This document shows positions 59,009 through 64,000 of a stretch of 64,000 nt of DNA, piece by piece. The notes under the pieces are model-generated. The model did not search any database. It saw only the letters and a list, made by a program, of their open reading frames with translations, and was not told the origin of the DNA. Within the stretch, counting starts at the first letter, position 1; each line of letters opens with the position of its first letter. This DNA is from JBBRVW01 sp963784645. GTDB taxonomy: Bacteria > Actinomycetota > Actinomycetes > JACCUZ01. The stretch spans positions 270,919 through 334,918 of the forward strand of contig CAWARY010000001.1 in assembly GCA_963784645.1 (NCBI GenBank), in the 5' to 3' direction. The translations under genes and the position numbers were made by a program.

Positions 59009-60169
59009 TCACCATTCCTTCGGTCGGGCTCGTCGCTCTGCTCGTTCCGCGCTGCGCTCCTCCCCGCCGAGCAGCTCCCCGAAACGGTCGAACAGGTACG
59101 CAGCGTCGTGCGGGCCGGCGGCCGCCTCCGGGTGGTACTGCACCGAGAAGGCCGGCACGTCGAGGCACCGGAGGCCCTCGACCACGCCGTCGTTGAGGCA
59201 GACGTGGCTGACCTCGGCGGCGCCGAACGGCGTGCCGAACGCCCCGTCGGCCGGGGCCTCGACGGCGAACCCGTGGTTGTGCGCCGTGACCTCGACCTTG
59301 CCGGTGGACCGGTCCTGGACCGGCTGGTTGATGCCACGGTGCCCGTAGCGCAGCTTGTAGGTGCCCAGGCCCAGGGCCCGGCCCAGCACCTGGTTGCCGA
59401 AGCAGATGCCGAACACGGGGACCCGGCGACCCAGCAGGTCGCGGGTGAGGGCGACCGCACGGTCGGCGGTCGCGGGGTCGCCGGGGCCGTTGCTGAGGAA
59501 GACGCCGTCGGCGCCGGTCGCGAGCACGTCGTCGACCGTCGAGGTGGACGGCAGCACATGGACCTCCATGCCGCGCTCGGCCATCCGCACGGGCGTCATC
59601 CGCTTGATGCCGAGGTCGAGCGCCGCGACGGTGTAGCGCTTCTCCCCGTCGGCCGGCACGACGTACGGCTCGGGCGTCGTCACCTCGGCGGTGAGGTCGG
59701 CGCCGGCCATCGCGGGGGCGGCACGGACCCGGTCGAGCAGCGACGACGCGTCGGTGTCCTCGGTGCTGATGCCGACGCGCATCGCGCCGCGCTCACGCAG
59801 GTGCCGGGTCAGCGCGCGGGTGTCGACGCCGCTGACGCCCACCACGCCCTGGTCGGCGAGCTCGTCGCCCAGCGACCGGCGCGACCGCCAGGAGGACGCC
59901 CTGCGGGCCGGGTCGCGCACGACGTAGCCGCTGACCCAGATCCGCCGCGACTCGGCGTCCTCGTCGTTGACACCGGTGTTGCCGACGTGCGGCGCCGTCA
60001 TGACCACCACCTGCCGGTGGTAGGACGGGTCGGTGAGGGTCTCCTGGTAGCCGGTCATGCCGGTGGAGAACACCGCCTCCCCGAACGTCTCGCCGGTGGC
60101 CCCGAAGGACTCGCCGCGGAACTCCCGGCCGTCCTCGAGCACCAGCAGCGCCGTCCGCCCGGTCACCAC
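59009..60169 (-). CDS. carA: Carbamoyl-phosphate synthase small (glutaminase) subunit
   Basis: A 386-residue subunit that releases ammonia from glutamine for CarB. The class I glutamine amidotransferase triad is visible: Cys in VPVFGICFGNQVLGRALG, His and Glu in FSVQYHPEAAAG. The N-terminal domain has LVLEDGREFRGESFGATGET. GTG 60169 was preferred because GGTGAG lies 6 bases upstream and the next in-frame GTG (60190) lies inside a long inverted repeat; GTG 60166 is also possible. carB starts 8 bp downstream. Confidence 0.93.
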   Translation of the reverse strand: MVTGRTALLVLEDGREFRGESFGATGETFGEAVFSTGMTGYQETLTDPSYHRQVVVMTAPHVGNTGVNDEDAESRRIWVSGYVVRDPARRASSWRSRRSLGDELADQGVVGVSGVDTRALTRHLRERGAMRVGISTEDTDASSLLDRVRAAPAMAGADLTAEVTTPEPYVVPADGEKRYTVAALDLGIKRMTPVRMAERGMEVHVLPSTSTVDDVLATGADGVFLSNGPGDPATADRAVALTRDLLGRRVPVFGICFGNQVLGRALGLGTYKLRYGHRGINQPVQDRSTGKVEVTAHNHGFAVEAPADGAFGTPFGAAEVSHVCLNDGVVEGLRCLDVPAFSVQYHPEAAAGPHDAAYLFDRFGELLGGEERSAERAERRARPKEW

Positions 60170-60181
60170 GGTCTTCTCACC

Positions 60182-60234
60182 GTGATCCACAGCGGATCCG
60201 TTGGAAGAACTCCAGCAGATCCGCTGTGGATCAC
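60182..60234. repeat. Perfect 17-bp inverted repeat in the pyrC-carA gap
   Basis: GTGATCCACAGCGGATC (60182-60198) and GATCCGCTGTGGATCAC (60218-60234) match perfectly around 19 bases that contain a small nested TGGA/TCCA hairpin. It ends about 12 bases before the carA ribosome binding site and could affect carA translation or processing of the transcript. Confidence 0.92.
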
Positions 60235-60245
60235 CTGGCGGGCCG

Positions 60246-61535
60246 TCACTGGAGCTTCCCGTCGAGGACCGTCGGTCGCCCGCGCAGGAACGTCGCGACC
60301 ACCGCGCCGGGCAGCGTGCGGCCGGCGTACGGCGTGTTGCGCGACCGCGACGCCAGCGCGAAGGGGTCGATCTCGCGGCGGGCCGCCGGGTCGACGAGGA
60401 CGAGGTTCGCCGGGGAGCCCGGCTCGAGCGGCCGACCGTGGTCGTCGACCAGGCCGATCCGCGCGGGCCGGGTGGACATCCGGTCGGCGACGCCGGCCCA
60501 GTCGAGCAGGCCGGTCTCGACCATCGCCTCCTGCACCACCGACAGCGCCGTCTCGAGGCCGAGCATCCCCATGGCGGCCGCGGCCCACTCGCAGTCCTTG
60601 TCCTCGTGCGAGTGCGGGGCGTGGTCGGTGGCGACGGCGTCGATGGTGCCGTCGGCCAGGGCCTCGCGCAGCGCGGCGACGTCGTCGGCGGTGCGCAGCG
60701 GCGGGTTCACCTTGTAGATCGGGTCGTAGGAGGCGGCCAGCTCGTCGGTGAGCAGCAGGTGGTGCGGGGTGACCTCTGCGGTGACGTTCCAGCCCTTCGA
60801 CTTGGCCCACCGCAGGATCTCCACCGACCCCGCGGTCGAGACGTGGCACACGTGCAGCCGCGACCCGACGTGCGCCGTGAGCAGGACGTCGCGGGCGATG
60901 ACCGCCTCCTCGGCGACCGCCGGCCAGCCCTGCAGCCCGAGCACGCCGGAGAGCTCGCCCTCGTTCATCTGGGCGCCCTCGGTGAGCCGCGGCTCCTGGG
61001 CGTGCTGCGCGACGACCCCGCCGAAGGCCTTGACGTACTCCAGCGCGCGGCGCATGAGCACGGCGTCCGAGACGCACGTGCCGTCGTCGGAGAACACCCG
61101 GACCCGCGCCGCGGAGTCGGCCATCGCGCCGAGCTCGGCCAGCCGCTCGCCCTGCAGCCCCACCGTGACCGCCCCGACCGGTCGCACGTCGCAGTGGCCG
61201 GCCTCGCGGCCGAGCCGCCAGACCTGCTCGACGACGCCGGCGGTGTCGGCGACGGGGTCGGTGTTGGCCATGGCGTGCACGGCGGTGAACCCACCGAGCG
61301 CGGCGGCAGCGGTCCCGGTCTCGACGGTCTCGGCGTCCTCGCGGCCGGGCTCGCGCAGGTGGGTGTGCAGGTCGACCAGGCCGGGCAGCGCCACCAGCCC
61401 GTCGGCGTCGACGACCTCCGCACCGGCCCGGCTCAGCCGGGTGCCGGCCTCGGCGACGACGCCGTCCTCGAGCACCAGGTCGGTGGCCTCCCCGCCCAGC
61501 AGCCGGGCACCCGTGACGACGTACGTGCGGCTCAT
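60246..61535 (-). CDS. pyrC: Dihydroorotase (class I type)
   Basis: A 429-residue amidohydrolase closing the dihydroorotate ring. Metal-binding HTHLREPG (DLHTHLREPGRED), VCHVSTAGSVEILRWAK, AEVTPHHLLLTDE and ATDHAPHSHEDKDCEW are all intact. The ATG overlaps the pyrB stop (ATGA). The frame extends upstream only as a shadow of pyrB. Confidence 0.96.
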   Translation of the reverse strand: MSRTYVVTGARLLGGEATDLVLEDGVVAEAGTRLSRAGAEVVDADGLVALPGLVDLHTHLREPGREDAETVETGTAAAALGGFTAVHAMANTDPVADTAGVVEQVWRLGREAGHCDVRPVGAVTVGLQGERLAELGAMADSAARVRVFSDDGTCVSDAVLMRRALEYVKAFGGVVAQHAQEPRLTEGAQMNEGELSGVLGLQGWPAVAEEAVIARDVLLTAHVGSRLHVCHVSTAGSVEILRWAKSKGWNVTAEVTPHHLLLTDELAASYDPIYKVNPPLRTADDVAALREALADGTIDAVATDHAPHSHEDKDCEWAAAAMGMLGLETALSVVQEAMVETGLLDWAGVADRMSTRPARIGLVDDHGRPLEPGSPANLVLVDPAARREIDPFALASRSRNTPYAGRTLPGAVVATFLRGRPTVLDGKLQ

Positions 61536-62491
61536 GCCAGGTCTCCCTCGGTGGCGCCGGACAGCAGCAGGTAGAGCACGGCCATCCGGACGCTGACGCC
61601 GTTGGTGACCTGCTCGACGATGGTCGACCGGGGCGAGTCGGCGACCTCCGCGGCGATCTCCATGCCGCGGTTCATCGGCCCGGGGTGCATGACGATCGCG
61701 TGCTCGGGCAGCTGCGCCATCCGGGCGCCGTCGAGCCCGTAGCGCCGGCTGTACTCGCGCGAGCTCGGGAAGAAGGCGGCGTGCATCCGCTCGCGCTGCA
61801 CCCGCAGCATCATGACGACGTCGCTCTTCGCCAGCTCGCCGTCGAGGTCGTACGACGCGGCGCACGGCCAGGTGTCGACGCCGACCGGCAGCAGCGTGGG
61901 CGGCGCGACGAGGGTCACCTCGGCGCCGAGGGTGTGCAGCAGCAGCACGTTGGACCGGGCCACCCGCGAGTGCAGCACGTCGCCGACGATCGTCACCCGG
62001 CGACCGGCGAGATCGGTCCCGACCGCGGTGTCGTGACCGTTGAGCCGCCGTCGCATGGTGAAGGCGTCGAGCAGTGCCTGGGTGGGGTGCTCGTGGGTGC
62101 CGTCGCCGGCGTTGACGACCGCACCGCGGATCCAGCCGGAGTGCGCGAGCCGGTGCGGCGCACCGGACGCGTGGTGCCGGACCACGACCGCATCCGCCCC
62201 CATCGCCTCGAGGGTGAGTGCGGTGTCCTTGAGGCTCTCGCCCTTCGACACGCTCGAGCCCTTGGCGGAGAAGTTGATGACGTCGGCAGAGAGCCGCTTG
62301 GCGGCGGCCTCGAAGGAGATCCGGGTGCGGGTCGAGTCCTCGAAGAAGAGGTTGACGACCGTGCGGCCGCGCAGCGTCGGCAGCTTCTTGATGGGACGGT
62401 CGGCGAGCCGCGCGAGCTCCTCCGCGGTGTCGAGCACGAGGAGGGCGTCGTCGTGGGTGAGGTCGGCCGCGCTGAGCAGGTGCGGGTTCAC
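61532..62491 (-). CDS. pyrB: Aspartate carbamoyltransferase catalytic subunit
   Basis: A 319-residue enzyme joining carbamoyl phosphate and aspartate. Motifs NLFFEDSTRTRISFEAAAKR (carbamoyl-phosphate loop), INFSAKGSSVSKGESLKDT, and VMHPGPMNRGMEIA are intact. No regulatory PyrI chain is present, as in most Gram-positives. It overlaps pyrR and pyrC by 4 bp. Confidence 0.97.
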   Translation of the reverse strand: MNPHLLSAADLTHDDALLVLDTAEELARLADRPIKKLPTLRGRTVVNLFFEDSTRTRISFEAAAKRLSADVINFSAKGSSVSKGESLKDTALTLEAMGADAVVVRHHASGAPHRLAHSGWIRGAVVNAGDGTHEHPTQALLDAFTMRRRLNGHDTAVGTDLAGRRVTIVGDVLHSRVARSNVLLLHTLGAEVTLVAPPTLLPVGVDTWPCAASYDLDGELAKSDVVMMLRVQRERMHAAFFPSSREYSRRYGLDGARMAQLPEHAIVMHPGPMNRGMEIAAEVADSPRSTIVEQVTNGVSVRMAVLYLLLSGATEGDLA

Positions 62492-63129
62492 CGGGCCACC
62501 TCCGTAGCGGGCTCGTCGGCGCCGGGACCGGAGTCGATCGTCACGCTGTCCTCGCCGTCCTGCTCCGCCAGGAGCACGTGGACCCGCTCGGTGAGCGAGG
62601 TGGGGAGGTTCTTGCCGACGTAGTCGGCCCGGATGGGCAGCTCACGGTGCCCGCGGTCGACCAGGACGGCGAGCTGTACCCGCGCGGGGCGGCCGAGGTC
62701 ACCGAGGGCGTCCAGCGCGGCCCGGATGGTCCGGCCGGAGTACAGGACGTCGTCCACGAGCACGACGGTGCGGCCCTCGACACCGCCGGCCGGCAGCTCG
62801 GTGCGCTCCAGGGCGCGGGCCGGGTGCAGCCGCAGGTCGTCGCGGTACATCGTGATGTCGAGGGAGCCGACCGGCACCTCGCTGCCCTCGACCTCGGCGA
62901 TCCGCGCGGCCAGGCGGTGCGCGAGCGGGACGCCGCGGGTGGGGATGCCCAGCAGGACCAGGTCGTCGGCGCCCTTGGCGCGCTCGAGGATCTCGTGGGC
63001 GATGCGGGTGAGGGCCCGGCCGATGTCGGGGGCCTCCAGAACCCGGCGGCGCAGGGCCGACACGGGTGTGGCGAGCTCCGTGGCCGCGGCCACGCGGAAC
63101 TCCGGGGACGTGCTGGGGGTGGGCGTCAT
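62488..63129 (-). CDS. pyrR: Pyrimidine operon regulator PyrR / uracil phosphoribosyltransferase
   Basis: A 213-residue PRTase-fold RNA-binding regulator. The PRPP loop is RTVVLVDDVLYSGRTIRAAL and the N-terminal part includes LLGIPTRGVPLAHRLAARI. It senses UMP/UTP and binds its leader RNA. The ATG at 63129 follows GGAGG; a longer frame upstream runs through the regulatory leader and was rejected. A C-terminal extension of about 20 residues is Asp/Glu-rich. First gene of the pyrimidine operon. Confidence 0.95.
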   Translation of the reverse strand: MTPTPSTSPEFRVAAATELATPVSALRRRVLEAPDIGRALTRIAHEILERAKGADDLVLLGIPTRGVPLAHRLAARIAEVEGSEVPVGSLDITMYRDDLRLHPARALERTELPAGGVEGRTVVLVDDVLYSGRTIRAALDALGDLGRPARVQLAVLVDRGHRELPIRADYVGKNLPTSLTERVHVLLAEQDGEDSVTIDSGPGADEPATEVAR

Positions 63130-63148
63130 CTGCCGACCGACCTCCTTC

Positions 63149-63166
63149 CCCGCCTCACAGGACGGG
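63149..63166 (-). promoter_or_regulatory. PyrR-binding hairpin overlapping the pyrR translation signal
   Basis: The minus strand reads CCCG-TCCTGTGAGG-CGGG: a 4-bp stem with a loop matching the PyrR consensus UCCNGNGAGG. The Shine-Dalgarno GGAGG (63141-63145) lies directly after it. UMP-bound PyrR stabilising this hairpin could block translation of pyrR and the operon, as described for mycobacteria. Confidence 0.8.
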
Positions 63167-63363
63167 TCGTTAAAGGAAATCCGGGGTGGTGCTGGGTGCT
63201 GCCTCGGGCAGCGACGCCACCGTAGCAGCGGCCGGCCGGCGGTCGCGGGAGGCGTCCGCGGCCGGGCGTGCCGGGCGGCCGACCGCGACGCGCAGGATCG
63301 CCCTCGTCGCAGCCCGTGCCGCCATCCGGGTGAATCTCGCCGGGCAGCCGCGGATCTTTTCCG

Positions 63364-63393
63364 GTAACTCTGCGTAACATCACCCAGAGTCAC
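63364..63393 (+). promoter_or_regulatory. Two contiguous BldD operators upstream of bldD
   Basis: GTAACTCTGCGTAAC (63364-63378) and ATCACCCAGAGTCAC (63379-63393) both match the BldD consensus nTnACnCnGnGTnAn at every fixed position and abut with no gap. They lie 120-150 bases upstream of the bldD ATG, consistent with autorepression. The rest of 63130-63512 shows no gene. Confidence 0.88.
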
Positions 63394-63512
63394 CGCGATA
63401 CTGAGTCGAGCGGCCGGACCCTCCGGCCATACGCGCGAGCTGGGCAGGCACCGATCACCACGTGTGACGGCGCTCCGCTCGGGCACACGGACCACGGAAG
63501 GACGGGGCCTCT

Positions 63513-64000
63513 ATGGCGACCGAGTACGCACGGGCGCTCGGAGGGCGGCTGAGGGCGATCCGCACCCAGCAGGGCCTCTCCCTGCACGGCGTGGAGGAGA
63601 AGTCCGAGGGCCGCTGGAAGGCCGTGGTCGTCGGCTCCTACGAGCGTGGTGACCGGGCGGTGACGGTGCAGCGGCTCGCCGAGCTGGCCGACTTCTACGC
63701 CGTCCCGGTCTCCGAGCTGCTGCCCGACGGCGCCCCCAACGGCGCCGCGGAGCCGCCTCCGCGGCTCATCCTGGACCTCGAACGACTGCAGACGGTGCCG
63801 GCCGAGCGGGCCGGCCCGCTGGCCCGCTACGCGTCCACCATCCAGGCCCAGCGCGGCGACTACAACGGCCGGGTGCTCTCGATCCGTCAGGACGACCTGC
63901 GCACGCTCGCCGTGATCTACGACGAGACGCCCAGCCAGCTGACCGAGCAGCTCATCTCGTGGGGGGTCCTCAACCCCGAGGCCCGGCGCGCCCTGGACTG
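63513..64000 (+). CDS. bldD: Developmental regulator BldD, 3' end cut by the window
   Basis: The first 162 residues of BldD, the c-di-GMP-controlled master regulator of development and metabolism in actinobacteria. The N-terminal HTH has LGGRLRAIRTQQGLSLHGVE and VVGSYERGDRAVTVQRLAEL. The C-terminal c-di-GMP signature RxD-x8-RxxD is complete: RGD in QRGDYNGRVL and RQDD. The sequence ends at or just before the stop, as Streptomyces BldD is about 166 residues. The ATG follows GGAAGG. It is divergent from pyrR. Confidence 0.95.
   Translation, partial: MATEYARALGGRLRAIRTQQGLSLHGVEEKSEGRWKAVVVGSYERGDRAVTVQRLAELADFYAVPVSELLPDGAPNGAAEPPPRLILDLERLQTVPAERAGPLARYASTIQAQRGDYNGRVLSIRQDDLRTLAVIYDETPSQLTEQLISWGVLNPEARRALD

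Overview
The window is a chromosomal segment of a high-GC actinobacterium. This rests on gene content typical of Actinomycetota (mihF, bldD with two operators, garA, the FtsR-type MerR regulator, sbp, a PriA without a helicase P-loop, a DUF5999 protein), on very high GC, and on frequent GTGA/ATGA stop-start overlaps. Two blocks keep gene orders I recall from reference genomes. The block from pgsA to gcvP (about 9.4-21.2 kb) matches Mycobacterium tuberculosis Rv1822-Rv1832, and the block from rsmB to bldD (about 42.9-64 kb) matches the pyr/mihF/metK/priA/fmt region of Streptomyces. I cannot name the genus.

Layout. 0-4.8 kb: the end of sbcC with a coupled HAD gene, then a SigK-like ECF sigma factor and its anti-sigma factor. 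4.6-8.8 kb: a PAP2 membrane protein, a three-gene type III polyketide (phenolic lipid) operon resembling srsABC, and a DUF5999 gene. 8.8-9.4 kb: a non-coding zone with 63-bp tandem repeats. 9.4-21.2 kb: gcvP under a glycine riboswitch, two MerR regulators, a DUF151 nuclease-like gene, garA, gcvH, DUF881/sbp/DUF881, a GDP-mannose pyrophosphorylase fusion and a CDP-alcohol phosphatidyltransferase. 22.0-32.5 kb: the most unusual locus, one tight six-gene operon on the minus strand. It encodes a MobA-MoaD fusion, a tungsten-type aldehyde oxidoreductase, a Cys-type formate dehydrogenase catalytic subunit, a fused NuoE-NuoF diaphorase and two MoeA proteins, one carrying a periplasmic-binding-like domain. 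It lies downstream of tRNA-Pro(GGG).

32.9-40.6 kb: a MarR/DUF3224 pair, a PH-domain gene, hisG-hisE, a VOC gene, and a riboflavin operon (ribD-ribE-ribM-ribBA-ribH) under an FMN riboswitch. 40.7-42.1 kb: a second ECF sigma/anti-sigma pair. 42.2-48.6 kb: rpe, rsmB, fmt, def, a HAD hydrolase and priA. 49.0-52.8 kb: metK, coaBC, rpoZ, gmk and mihF. 53.0-63.1 kb: the de novo pyrimidine operon pyrR-pyrB-pyrC-carA-carB-pyrK-pyrD-pyrF, with a PyrR-binding hairpin over the pyrR ribosome binding site. The window ends inside bldD, which is divergent and preceded by two contiguous consensus BldD operators.

Points that need care. carB carries a single-base insertion near 58490 that breaks the reading frame. 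gmk has no ATG/GTG/TTG start before its P-loop and probably starts at CTG. Several intergenic regions hold long inverted repeats, two of which (21.9 and 55.6 kb) are clearly copies of one element.
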